The notes under the pieces were generated by a model that was given only the letters and a program-made list of their open reading frames with translations, made no database searches and was not told the DNA's origin. A DNA stretch of 64,000 bases from a bacterium (lineage in GTDB: Bacteria > Electryoneota > B3-LCP). Shown here in pieces: positions 24,115 through 32,121 of the stretch. Position 1 is the first letter of the stretch. Each line of letters begins with the position of its first letter. Both the position numbers and the translations under genes were made by a program. The stretch lies in the NCBI GenBank assembly GCA_026394195.1, contig JAPKYS010000023.1, positions 62,001 to 126,000 on the forward strand. Direction: 5' to 3'.

Positions 24115-24551
24115 CGGGAGGCAATGTGGAAAATCATGCGAAAAAATGGAAGCGCCAACGCTGGATCATCACTCCGGGGTTCCAGTGGCCCATCGTGATA
24201 AAGACAGTCATCATCGCTGCAATTGCAGCTACTTTCTTCACCTGGAGTACCTTCTACTTCTTCTGGACGAGTCTGCTGCACAGCGGTCATCCCTCACTGA
24301 TTCCGTTGCTTTACCAGCCGGCGCTCTGGGTGGGCTGGAGCGTATGCCTGCTGCTCTGCCTGACGCTATCCGCTCTGATCATGATCCGGGTGACACATCG
24401 CGTCGCCGGGCAGATGTATCGTTTTGAGAGCGAACTCGATCACATCATCGAGGGGCAAAATCCTCGCGCAGTTCACACCCGCAAGGATGACTACTTCCAC
24501 GATTTCGAAGCGGTCCTGAATGGCTGCATTGCCAAAGGAGGTTCCCGATGA
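24111..24551 (+). CDS. mini-HAMP two-helix membrane protein 1
   Basis: 146 residues from ATG 24111, which overlaps the preceding stop. An in-frame GTG at 24126 with GGGAGG four bases upstream is a credible alternative start (141 residues). The topology is short cytoplasmic tail, helix 1 (about 25-50), short periplasmic loop (about 51-65), helix 2 (about 70-93), then a HAMP-like segment (HRVAGQMYRFESELDHIIEG, ending RKDDYFHDF). There is no output domain such as a histidine kinase, cyclase or methyl-accepting region. Together with its paralogue downstream it looks like a minimal transmembrane signal relay or a regulator of the secreted proteins encoded upstream. Known function: none recognised. 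Confidence 0.72.
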   Translation: MTGGNVENHAKKWKRQRWIITPGFQWPIVIKTVIIAAIAATFFTWSTFYFFWTSLLHSGHPSLIPLLYQPALWVGWSVCLLLCLTLSALIMIRVTHRVAGQMYRFESELDHIIEGQNPRAVHTRKDDYFHDFEAVLNGCIAKGGSR

Positions 24552-24949
24552 CTCTGCGACGCAAGTACATCGTCCATCAGAAGTTCCAGAAGGATTTCAC
24601 AGTGAAGGTATTCGCCGCGATTTTCGGACCGGTCCTGATCTCTCTGGCGTTCTTCATCGTGATGATCATCATGGCCCAAGCGGCTTCAGTATCGCCTGTG
24701 AATCCTTTGACGGATGGTAAATTCTGGTTCGCCTTTCTGCTGAGAGTGGTTCCGGTCAGCTTCATTATCTTTGTCGTCGCGATTTTCTTCTCGCACCGGA
24801 TAGCGGGACCGATCAGAAAAATGCAGATCATCTGCGATCAACTTAGCCAGGGCGTAAAGCCGCAGCAAATTACCCTGCGAAAAAAAGATTACTTCCATGG
24901 ATTTGCTGGGAAACTAAACCGCGCTTTTAATCCCGTTAATCCCAAATAG
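24548..24949 (+). CDS. mini-HAMP two-helix membrane protein 2
   Basis: 133 residues; ATG 24548 overlaps the previous stop (ATGA) and has GGAGG nine bases upstream, so translation is coupled. Same plan as its neighbour: helix 1 (about 18-43), loop, helix 2 (about 58-82), then HRIAGPIRKMQIICDQLSQG and RKKDYFHGF. The shared HR[IV]AG and R[KD]KDYFH blocks show the two are paralogues and could form a heterodimer through their HAMP-like coiled coils. No catalytic or DNA-binding domain is present. A structured leader starts 8 bases after its stop. Confidence 0.72.
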   Translation: MTLRRKYIVHQKFQKDFTVKVFAAIFGPVLISLAFFIVMIIMAQAASVSPVNPLTDGKFWFAFLLRVVPVSFIIFVVAIFFSHRIAGPIRKMQIICDQLSQGVKPQQITLRKKDYFHGFAGKLNRAFNPVNPK

Positions 24950-24957
24950 GTCGAAAT

Positions 24958-25095
24958 CTGACGGGTAGTCGTCAGGATATATGAAAAAATATCCAACTAA
25001 ACCGGGCGCTGAGTAGTATATGCAATATAGCCCGGATATCCTGACAAACAATCAAATGCTCAAACGTAAACACCATAAAAGTGATGATCTTTTAT
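24958..25095 (+). promoter_or_regulatory. structured leader with competing hairpins before the UDP-HexNAc dehydrogenase gene
   Basis: This 138-base stretch holds several inverted repeats that share bases and cannot all form at once. CTGACG (24958-24963) pairs with CGTCAG (24970-24975). GGATAT (24975-24980) pairs with ATATCC (24989-24994). The 10-base GTCAGGATAT (24971-24980) also pairs perfectly with ATATCCTGAC (25036-25045), enclosing CCGGGC/GCCCGG (25002-25007/25030-25035). A last hairpin ATAAAAG/CTTTTAT (25075-25081/25089-25095) is followed by a U-rich run just before the GGAGA ribosome site. The arrangement resembles a switchable leader or attenuator, but no known riboswitch class was recognised. 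Confidence 0.5.
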
Positions 25096-25114
25096 TTTTC
25101 AAGGAGAAACATAA

Positions 25115-26437
25115 ATGTCAACTGGACTTGACATCAACCGATTAATGCAAGACATTGAAAAGCGGAACTTTAAGATCGGTATCATCGGGTTGGGGTATGT
25201 CGGATTACCCCTGGCCATCGAATTCGCCCGGTCAGGGTTCGACGTTGTCGGACTTGACGTATTCGCCAAGAAGGTGGATGCCATCAACGCCTGCGAGAAC
25301 TACATCTCCGACGTTTCCGATGAGGTGTTGACTGAGCTGGTTAAAAAGGGGAAATTAAAAGCTACTACCGATTTCAGCGTGCTCCCGACACTGGATGGAA
25401 TCAGCATTTGCGTCCCCACGCCGCTGGGCAAAACCGGCGACCCGGACATGTCTTACATTCTGCAGGTACTGGACCAGGTGAAAAAGTACATCCGCCCCGG
25501 GCAGATCATCGTACTGGAATCCACCACCTATCCGGGTACGACCGAAGAAGTCATGCTGCCGGAACTGCAAGCGGGTGGTCTGGTAGTGGGGAAAGATTTT
25601 TTCCTGGCTTTTTCTCCGGAACGAATTGATCCAGGCAATGAAAAATACGGCGCTCATAATACCCCCAAGGTCATCGGCGGCGTCACAGCCAACTGCACTA
25701 AAGTTGCGGCGGCTCTCTATGGACAAGTGATCGCAAAGGTCATTCCGGTCAGTTCCACCCGAGCGGCTGAAATGGCCAAGCTGTTGGAAAATACTTTCCG
25801 CTCGATCAACATCGGTTTGGTTAACGAGCTGGCGATCATGTGCAATCTGCTCAAAGTGGACGTCTGGGAAGTCATCGATGCGGCTGCTTCAAAGCCCTTT
25901 GGTTTTATGCCCTTCTATCCTGGACCGGGTCTGGGTGGGCACTGCATTCCCATCGATCCATCTTATCTCTCCTGGAAATTGCGCACACTCAACTACCGCA
26001 CCCGCTTTATCGATCTGGCAGTGGATATCAACCGCGGCATGCCCGGATACGTGGTCCAAATCGTAGTCGATGCGCTGAATGACGTTCGCAAATGCTTGAA
26101 CGATGCAAAAATCCTGGTGCTGGGCGTTTCCTACAAGCGCAACATTGATGACATCCGGGAATCGCCTGCTTTGGACATTATCCGTCACCTCGAGGAGAAG
26201 GGTGGGAAGATCAGCTATCATGATCCTTATGTTCCCAACTTCAATTGGGATGGGATGGTCATGGAATCCGTTCCGTTGACTGAAGAAACTCTGGCGAAAC
26301 AGGACGTCGTGCTGATAGTGACCGATCACTCGAATATCGATTACAAATGGGTCGTGAAGCACAGCTCGCTGGTGGTGGATACACGCAACACGACCAAGGG
26401 GATCGATCCGGGCACCACCAAGATTGCCAAGCTATAA
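25115..26437 (+). CDS. UDP-N-acetylhexosamine 6-dehydrogenase (WecC/WbpA family)
   Basis: 440 residues; ATG 25115 is preceded by AAGGAGAAAC. N-terminal NAD-binding motif IGLGYVGLPLA; then FSPERIDPGN; catalytic cysteine in GGHCIPIDP; C-terminal GVSYKRNIDDIRESPAL. These fit UDP-GlcNAc/UDP-ManNAc dehydrogenases and differ from the AlgD-type fragment at the window start. The reaction is NAD-dependent oxidation of UDP-HexNAc to the uronic acid. With WecB 7 bases downstream the pair could produce UDP-ManNAcA, a common polysaccharide building block. The leader hairpins upstream suggest regulated expression. Confidence 0.88.
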   Translation: MSTGLDINRLMQDIEKRNFKIGIIGLGYVGLPLAIEFARSGFDVVGLDVFAKKVDAINACENYISDVSDEVLTELVKKGKLKATTDFSVLPTLDGISICVPTPLGKTGDPDMSYILQVLDQVKKYIRPGQIIVLESTTYPGTTEEVMLPELQAGGLVVGKDFFLAFSPERIDPGNEKYGAHNTPKVIGGVTANCTKVAAALYGQVIAKVIPVSSTRAAEMAKLLENTFRSINIGLVNELAIMCNLLKVDVWEVIDAAASKPFGFMPFYPGPGLGGHCIPIDPSYLSWKLRTLNYRTRFIDLAVDINRGMPGYVVQIVVDALNDVRKCLNDAKILVLGVSYKRNIDDIRESPALDIIRHLEEKGGKISYHDPYVPNFNWDGMVMESVPLTEETLAKQDVVLIVTDHSNIDYKWVVKHSSLVVDTRNTTKGIDPGTTKIAKL

Positions 26438-26444
26438 TCCTCGT

Positions 26445-27545
26445 ATGTTGCGAATCCTGAACGTCGTCGGCGCAAGACCAAATTTTATGAAGATTGCGCC
26501 GATTTTGAAGGAAATGGCTCGTTATCCGGATCGTATTCAACCGCTACTGTTGAATACCGGGCAGCACTACGACCTGGAGATGGTGGATCTCTTTTTCCAG
26601 GATCTGGATATTCCCAAGCCGGATCTCAACCTCGGTGTGGGTTCCGGAACTCACGCCCAGCAGACCGCTCGCATCATGATGGCATTCGAGCCGGTCTGTC
26701 TGGAACTCTCTCCGCATTTGATTCTGGTGGTGGGCGACGTTAATTCGACTCTGGCTTGCAGCCTGGTTGCTTCCAAACTGGGAATTAAAGTCGCCCACAT
26801 CGAATCAGGACTGCGCAGTTTCGACCGTTCCATGCCCGAAGAGATCAACCGTGAGGTCACTGATCTGCTTTCGGATTATCTCTTCACTACCTCCCCGGAT
26901 GCTGACGAAAATCTGATCAAGGTAGGAGTCCCCAAAGAAAAGATTTTCTTTGTCGGCAACGTGATGATTGATTCGCTGCTGGAACAACTGCCCAAAGCTC
27001 GCCAGCGCACGATTCTCAGTCGGCACAATCTGCAAAATACAGATTATGCCCTGATTACGCTGCATCGTCCTGCCAATGTTGACGACTCCCGTATCTTTGC
27101 AGGGCTTCTGGATGCATTTGGCGCCATTCAGAATAGGATAAAACTCATCTTCCCTGCACATCCCCGCACTTTAAAAAACCTCGAAAAGTTCAAACTCATC
27201 GAAAAAATCAGACAGATGCCCAATTTTCAGATCCTGCCGCCGCTGGGTTATCTCGATTTTCTGGCCTTGATGGACAAAGCTAAATTCGTGATGACCGACA
27301 GCGGAGGACTCCAGGAAGAAACCACTGTATTGGGCGTCCCCTGCCTTACCCTGCGCGAAAATACTGAACGCCCCATCACGATAACAGCCGGGACCAATCT
27401 GCTGGTTGGCTTGGATCCCGATAAAATCGTCACCGAAGCAGTTCGAATTCTCGATGGGAAAGCCAAACAAGGCAAGGTTCCTCCGCTCTGGGATGGCAGT
27501 GCATCTGAGCGAATCGTCCAGAAAATACTGGATCTGTTCGAGTAA
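26445..27545 (+). CDS. wecB: UDP-N-acetylglucosamine 2-epimerase (non-hydrolysing)
   Basis: 366 residues from ATG 26445. A TTG 21 bases upstream is in frame but lies inside the previous gene. Diagnostic blocks: GARPNFMKIAPIL, LNTGQHYD, GDVNSTLACSLVASKLG, HIESGLRSFDRSMPEEINR, LITLHRPANVDD and MTDSGGLQEE. The enzyme interconverts UDP-GlcNAc and UDP-ManNAc in the cytoplasm. It follows the dehydrogenase after 7 bases, so the two are almost certainly one transcript making a ManNAc-derived uronic acid. No terminator is evident downstream before the next promoter. Confidence 0.93.
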   Translation: MLRILNVVGARPNFMKIAPILKEMARYPDRIQPLLLNTGQHYDLEMVDLFFQDLDIPKPDLNLGVGSGTHAQQTARIMMAFEPVCLELSPHLILVVGDVNSTLACSLVASKLGIKVAHIESGLRSFDRSMPEEINREVTDLLSDYLFTTSPDADENLIKVGVPKEKIFFVGNVMIDSLLEQLPKARQRTILSRHNLQNTDYALITLHRPANVDDSRIFAGLLDAFGAIQNRIKLIFPAHPRTLKNLEKFKLIEKIRQMPNFQILPPLGYLDFLALMDKAKFVMTDSGGLQEETTVLGVPCLTLRENTERPITITAGTNLLVGLDPDKIVTEAVRILDGKAKQGKVPPLWDGSASERIVQKILDLFE

Positions 27546-27653
27546 CCTTCTTCGCGACAAATCCGTCTAAATCAATATCGAAGTAAGTCAAAAGACAGGT
27601 AGATCTGCCTGTTGATGACAATTGCATAATAAATTAAGTATTTAAAAAACTAC

Positions 27654-27682
27654 TTGACAAGTACAGGAAAATTTACTACATT
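27654..27682 (+). promoter_or_regulatory. sigma70-type promoter for the T9SS cargo gene
   Basis: TTGACA at 27654-27659, a 17-base spacer and TACATT at 27677-27682. A perfect -35 with optimal spacing in an AT-rich gap. It predicts an about 155-base 5' untranslated region before ATG 27843, containing the inverted repeat 27752-27801. Confidence 0.6.
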
Positions 27683-27751
27683 AGATAGCATCGGTCTGCT
27701 TCATATGAACAAGGAGTGGGTTTTCATAGATGACAGAGGTGAGTTGTAAAC

Positions 27752-27801
27752 TTTTCCAGGCGTCTCTGTGCGCTTTAATTAACCTTTAAATACCTGGAAA
27801 A
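27752..27801 (+). promoter_or_regulatory. inverted repeat in the 5' untranslated region
   Basis: TTTTCCAGG (27752-27760) and CCTGGAAAA (27793-27801) are perfect 9-base complements separated by 32 bases, 42 bases ahead of the start codon. It may act as an mRNA-stabilising or regulatory stem, or as an operator if bound as DNA. Confidence 0.45.
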
Positions 27802-27842
27802 TGAAATCGAAAGAGTTAAACCATCAAGCAAACGGAGGTAAG

Positions 27843-29405
27843 ATGAGAAACCTGATCGCAATTCTTTGTGGACTCATGATCGTGGCTGTTGCATTCGCCA
27901 GCTTCCCGACCGCCGACAGAGCTCCGAATATAGGACCTGTCGCGAAAGAGGGTTTTGTGGATGCCCAGTGGGACGTACTCTGGGCTTACAACGCTCAGAC
28001 AATTTGCCAGGACAACCAACTTCTGGGTATCGAATTTGCCAACAACATGTGGTGGGTAACCGGTGGTAACAACGGCCTCGACCCGAACCAGATGTACCGC
28101 CTGACGCCAACCGGCGCTATCGTTGACTCGGCGAATCAGCCAGCCGCAGCTACCGGCTGGGGTATCCGTGACCTGGCTTACGACGGATCGTACGTTTATG
28201 GCGGCTGCGAACCCGCAACCATTTTCGCCTTTGATCCCGTCACCGGAGCCAATGTCCCGAGCATGAACATTCCCAGACCTGCTGGGAATACCTGCGTCCG
28301 CGCTTTAGCCTACGACCCAGCGACGGATCACTTTTGGACTGGTAATTTCGGTGCCAACATCATCGAGTTCGACCGCAGTGGCGCCATCATTTGGCAGGGA
28401 GCTCCTCCCGCGGGTTGCGTAGCAATCTACGGTATGGCCTGGGATAATTCCAATCCCGCTACCCCGTGGTTATGGCTCCACAACCAGAGCCCGGATGGCA
28501 CTGGTGTAGGCCTCGGATGTACTTTCTTCAAGTATAACCCGACAACCCACGTCTTAGTGGGCGCAGGTTATACGGTTCCCTTGCAGGGTGGCAATACCGG
28601 TTCACTCGCTGGTGGCGCATGCTTCACCGGCGCTTACAATCCCAGTTTCAAGGTAATGGCCGGCGTGAGCCAGGGCACACCTCTGGATAACATTTTCGTT
28701 CTGGAAATGTATCCGCAGGGTGGTGGCCAAACCTTGGACATCAACACCTCAGCAGTGCGCCCGCCGGTCATTATCCCGGCAAACGGTGGTACCTTCCAGT
28801 ACAATATCAGCGTGCACGTCCTGGCCACCAGTCCGCAGACCTTCCAGATCTGGAACAAAGTGCGCTCTGGCACTACCTACTTCCAGGTCTTTGGTCCGAT
28901 CTCGCGCACACTTCCCGGCGGTGCCAATCCCGCCCGCGTTCTGAACCAGACGATTTCAGGAAGCATTCCTTCCGGAACGCTGTCATTCATTTCCTACATC
29001 GGCACGTACCCCAGCACCATCGTCGACACCAGCTTCTTCACCATTACCAAGTCGGCTGTGGCGGACGGTAATCCCTGGATTGCCGAATCCAATGGTTCCG
29101 GCGACTTCCTTGATGAGTATGCTGTCAGTACGGCAGCACCCGCGGAATTTGCTCTGGTCAGTAACTTCCCGAATCCGTTCAACCCGACCACCAACATCAG
29201 CTACACACTGCCGAACGCCGGCAACGTCAAGTTGAGCGTCTTCGACGCTACCGGTCGTGAAGTTGCGACTCTGGTAAACGGCTATCGTGACGCCGGTTCA
29301 CACAGTGTCACTTTTGATGGTTCCAATCTCGCTTCCGGAATCTACATGTATCGTCTGACTTCAGGCGGTCAGGTTGCGTCCGGCAAGATGGTCATGATGA
29401 AGTAA
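27843..29405 (+). CDS. secreted T9SS cargo protein with propeller-like body
   Basis: 520 residues; ATG 27843 is preceded by GGAGGTAAG, which decides it over an in-frame ATG 14 codons upstream. Signal peptide MRNLIAILCGLMIVAVAFA. The body (about 40-300) has recurring aromatic/Gly segments (VLWAYNAQ, WGIRDLAYDGSYVYGG, CVRALAYDPATDHFWTGNF, IYGMAWDNSNP) like a beta-propeller. A beta-sandwich region (about 300-420) follows. The last about 85 residues (FPNPFNPTTNISYTLP ... SGKMVMMK) are a canonical T9SS type A sorting domain. With its own strong promoter and a rho-independent terminator it is a monocistronic, probably highly expressed surface or released protein. The ligand is unknown. Confidence 0.82.
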   Translation: MRNLIAILCGLMIVAVAFASFPTADRAPNIGPVAKEGFVDAQWDVLWAYNAQTICQDNQLLGIEFANNMWWVTGGNNGLDPNQMYRLTPTGAIVDSANQPAAATGWGIRDLAYDGSYVYGGCEPATIFAFDPVTGANVPSMNIPRPAGNTCVRALAYDPATDHFWTGNFGANIIEFDRSGAIIWQGAPPAGCVAIYGMAWDNSNPATPWLWLHNQSPDGTGVGLGCTFFKYNPTTHVLVGAGYTVPLQGGNTGSLAGGACFTGAYNPSFKVMAGVSQGTPLDNIFVLEMYPQGGGQTLDINTSAVRPPVIIPANGGTFQYNISVHVLATSPQTFQIWNKVRSGTTYFQVFGPISRTLPGGANPARVLNQTISGSIPSGTLSFISYIGTYPSTIVDTSFFTITKSAVADGNPWIAESNGSGDFLDEYAVSTAAPAEFALVSNFPNPFNPTTNISYTLPNAGNVKLSVFDATGREVATLVNGYRDAGSHSVTFDGSNLASGIYMYRLTSGGQVASGKMVMMK

Positions 29406-29427
29406 GAGGTTAAGTCACTTGTTTTTG

Positions 29428-29460
29428 AAAAGGGCGACCATGCGGTCGCCCTTTTTCTTT
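29428..29460 (+). terminator. rho-independent terminator
   Basis: GGGCGACC (29432-29439), loop ATGC, GGTCGCCC (29444-29451), then TTTTTCTTT. A perfect 8-pair GC-rich stem extended by A-T pairs, 25 bases after the stop of the T9SS cargo gene. Confidence 0.93.
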
Positions 29461-29558
29461 CAACGGAGCCAGGTTGGATGGACTATTTATTTACTTGAGT
29501 CACGTTCCTGTAGTGTAATATTCGATGTATTCCTATGGACAGATGATCCTGAAAAAAC

Positions 29559-29589
29559 TTGCAATCATTTCTTGCTAAAGAGGTATAAT
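29559..29589 (+). promoter_or_regulatory. weak candidate promoter for the M42 peptidase gene
   Basis: A perfect -10 hexamer TATAAT (29584-29589) lies 40 bases before the start codon. The best -35 is TTGCAA (29559-29564) with a long 19-base spacer. A promoter is expected here because a terminator precedes the gene. Confidence 0.4.
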
Positions 29590-29628
29590 TTTCTTAATTT
29601 ATAGGCCTAAATTAACCTTAGGAAAAAA

Positions 29629-30663
29629 ATGGAACTCTTAAAAAAACTTACTTCTGCCGTTGGTGTTTCCGGCCGTGAGGATGACGTCCGAGCCCTGATC
29701 ATTAAAGAGATGAAACCCCTGGTGGAAAACGTAAAAACCGACGTAATGGGCAACGTCATCGGTTTCCGCAAAGGCGCAAAGCGCGTCAAGCTGGTTTTAG
29801 CCGCCCACATGGACGAAATCGGCTTCATGGTCAATCATGTGGATGAGAAGGGCTTTTTACGCATCATTCCGCTGGGTGGATTTGACCCCCGCACCCTGAT
29901 GGCGCAACGTGTCACCGTCCACGGCAAGAAGACCTTGAACGGCGTCATCGGTTCCAAACCCATCCACGTGCTCTCTGAAGAGGAAAAGAAGAAGACGCTG
30001 AAGGTTGAAGAGTATTTTGTGGACGTCGGTCTCCCCGGCGATAAAGTGAAAAAATTGGTGTCGGTAGGTGATGTTGTCACCTGGCGCAGGGAGATGGATG
30101 AGCTGGGCGATTGCGTTACCAGCAAGGCTTTCGACGATCGAGTCGGCGTTTATGTCATGCTGGAAGCGCTTCGACAGATCAAAGGGAAGGCGCTTCCTTG
30201 TGACCTCTACGCTGTGGCAACTGTTCAAGAGGAAGTTGGCGTGCGTGGAGCCACCACATCCGCCATCGGGATCGATCCTGATATTGGCGTTGCTGTGGAT
30301 ATTACTCTGGCCAACGACGTCCCGGGAGCAGCCGAACATGAACAGGTCACCAAGCTGGGTGAAGGAGCTGCCATCAAAATCCTCGACAGCTACTCGATTT
30401 CAAATCCCAAGCTGGTCGATCATCTGAAAGCAATTGCGGAGAAGAGGAAGATAAAATTCCAACTGGAGCTTCTGCCGCGGGGAGGCACTGACGCCGGCGC
30501 TCTGCAGAGAGCCGGCAGCAAAGCCGCCGTCGTAACCATATCGATTCCCACACGCTACGCTCACTCAACGGTGGAGACGATCCACAAGAAGGATGTGGAA
30601 GCCTGCATTGATCTTCTGGCTGCTTATATCCTTGAGGCGGGATCGAAGAGTTACGTCCTGTAA
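29629..30663 (+). CDS. M42 family aminopeptidase
   Basis: 344 residues; ATG 29629 has a modest AGGA upstream. Metal ligands and catalytic blocks of the M42/FrvX family are visible: AAHMDEIGF (His/Asp), SKAFDDRVGVY, the general-base region VQEEVGVRGA, DITLANDVPG, and the C-terminal PTRYAHST His. These are cytoplasmic dinuclear-zinc enzymes, usually dodecameric tetrahedral (TET-like) complexes that trim peptides from the N-terminus. Its place before hisS and an oligopeptide transporter fits peptide uptake and turnover. Older annotations call this family endoglucanase, which the sequence does not support. Confidence 0.9.
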   Translation: MELLKKLTSAVGVSGREDDVRALIIKEMKPLVENVKTDVMGNVIGFRKGAKRVKLVLAAHMDEIGFMVNHVDEKGFLRIIPLGGFDPRTLMAQRVTVHGKKTLNGVIGSKPIHVLSEEEKKKTLKVEEYFVDVGLPGDKVKKLVSVGDVVTWRREMDELGDCVTSKAFDDRVGVYVMLEALRQIKGKALPCDLYAVATVQEEVGVRGATTSAIGIDPDIGVAVDITLANDVPGAAEHEQVTKLGEGAAIKILDSYSISNPKLVDHLKAIAEKRKIKFQLELLPRGGTDAGALQRAGSKAAVVTISIPTRYAHSTVETIHKKDVEACIDLLAAYILEAGSKSYVL

Positions 30664-30692
30664 GCCAAATCTGAACGAGAAAATACAGCCCC

Positions 30693-32054
30693 ATGGCAAC
30701 GAAAATAAGCGCACGCTCTGCTGCAGGAACCCGCGACTTTCTTCCCGAAGAAATGAACCTGCGCCAGAGCGTGCGGCGCGTTATTGAAGAAACCTTTGCG
30801 CTCTATGGGTTCCAACCCCTGGAAACTCCGGCGATCGAGCGGTTGGACGTATTAACCGGCAAATATGGTGAAGAAGCTGACCGGTTGATCTTCAAAATCT
30901 TAAAGCGCGGCGAGGATCTGAAATCCGGATTAGAGAGCGGCGAGCTCAGCGATCTTGCATTGCGCTATGACCTGACTGTCCCCTTGGCGCGGGTCGTTGC
31001 CAATAATCGCGATAAATTGGTCTTTCCCTTCAAGCGTTATCAAATCCAACCGGTTTGGCGGGCTGAACGACCTCAAAAGGGGCGTTACCGCGAATTTTAC
31101 CAGTGTGATGCCGATATCGTCGGAACGGCTTCGGTGACGGCTGACGCGGAAATAATCGCTCTGTCGGATGATATTCTGCAGCGACTCAAAATACCCTCCT
31201 ATCGAATCCAGGTCAATCACCGCCTTTTACTCCAGGCGATTGGAATTTATTCTGGTGTTCCACAGGATAGATTTATCGAGCTGTGTATTACCATTGATAA
31301 ACTTGATAAAATAGGAAGTAACGGCGTTATCACTGAACTAAAACAGAAAGAATTTCCGCAGCGTGTAATAGAGAAAACAATCGGTTTAATACTAAATCCC
31401 ACTAGTACATCTCGAGATGGCTTAGCGTATGTCAGATCATATGTTGACCAAATTCCAGAAGGCATTAGAGCGATTTCTGAAATAGAATCAATATTTCAGC
31501 AATTAGAAAACCTTGGTTTATCCACCGACCGAATAATTTTTACTCCTCATCTGGCGCGCGGCCTGGACTATTATACTGGACCCATTTTTGAGACAATCAT
31601 CGAGGAGCCTCGTCTGGGTTCCATCACCGGCGGAGGCCGCTACGATGGGCTCATCGGCATCTTTTCGGGTGAATCCATACCCGCAACTGGAACCAGCATC
31701 GGCATCGAACGTATTTTTGACGTGATCAAGGCTTTGGATCTATCCGTAGCAGATTCTGAAACCAAACCTCGAATCATCGTCGCCGTCTTTTCCGAAGAGA
31801 CTCGGCCTGAGGCATTGAGGATTGTTGCCCAATTACGGCACGCTGGCATCCCAGCAGAGGTTTACCTCGATGAAGCGCGAAAACTGGGTAAGCAGTTTTC
31901 CTATGCTGACCGCAAAGGTATCCGCTTCGTTATCATCGCCGGTCCTGATGAAATCAGCCGCGGCGAAGTAACCTTGAAAGATTTGGTCGCAGGCGAACAG
32001 AAGACTTTGGCGAGCGCAAATTTGATCGAAACGCTGCTGCATCGAATGAAGTAA
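30693..32054 (+). CDS. hisS: histidyl-tRNA synthetase
   Basis: 453 residues. Class II synthetase: N-terminal motif with GTRDFLPEEM, motif 2 (QPVWRAERPQKGRYREFYQCD), histidine-specific LARGLDYYTG and GGGRYDGLI, motif 3 (ATGTSIGIERI), then the anticodon-binding domain (about 355-450). It charges tRNA-His with histidine. It is somewhat longer than E. coli HisS. The central part, about 31240-31530 (insertion region between motif 2 and the HisA blocks), is markedly AT-rich: 87 G+C in the 240 bases 31261-31500 (36%), against 33 of 60 (55%) in 30901-30960. The reading frame stays intact. No strong ribosome site is seen before ATG 30693. Confidence 0.93.
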   Translation: MATKISARSAAGTRDFLPEEMNLRQSVRRVIEETFALYGFQPLETPAIERLDVLTGKYGEEADRLIFKILKRGEDLKSGLESGELSDLALRYDLTVPLARVVANNRDKLVFPFKRYQIQPVWRAERPQKGRYREFYQCDADIVGTASVTADAEIIALSDDILQRLKIPSYRIQVNHRLLLQAIGIYSGVPQDRFIELCITIDKLDKIGSNGVITELKQKEFPQRVIEKTIGLILNPTSTSRDGLAYVRSYVDQIPEGIRAISEIESIFQQLENLGLSTDRIIFTPHLARGLDYYTGPIFETIIEEPRLGSITGGGRYDGLIGIFSGESIPATGTSIGIERIFDVIKALDLSVADSETKPRIIVAVFSEETRPEALRIVAQLRHAGIPAEVYLDEARKLGKQFSYADRKGIRFVIIAGPDEISRGEVTLKDLVAGEQKTLASANLIETLLHRMK

Positions 32055-32121
32055 ACTGCACACTTTTCATTTCACCAAGTCAGGCTTGGAAAATAGATAG
32101 CACGACTACAAGAGGAAATCC

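Noticed and set aside
29419..29604. 61-codon open frame after the 27843 gene
   Set aside because: It runs through a strong terminator and has no ribosome site or recognisable sequence.
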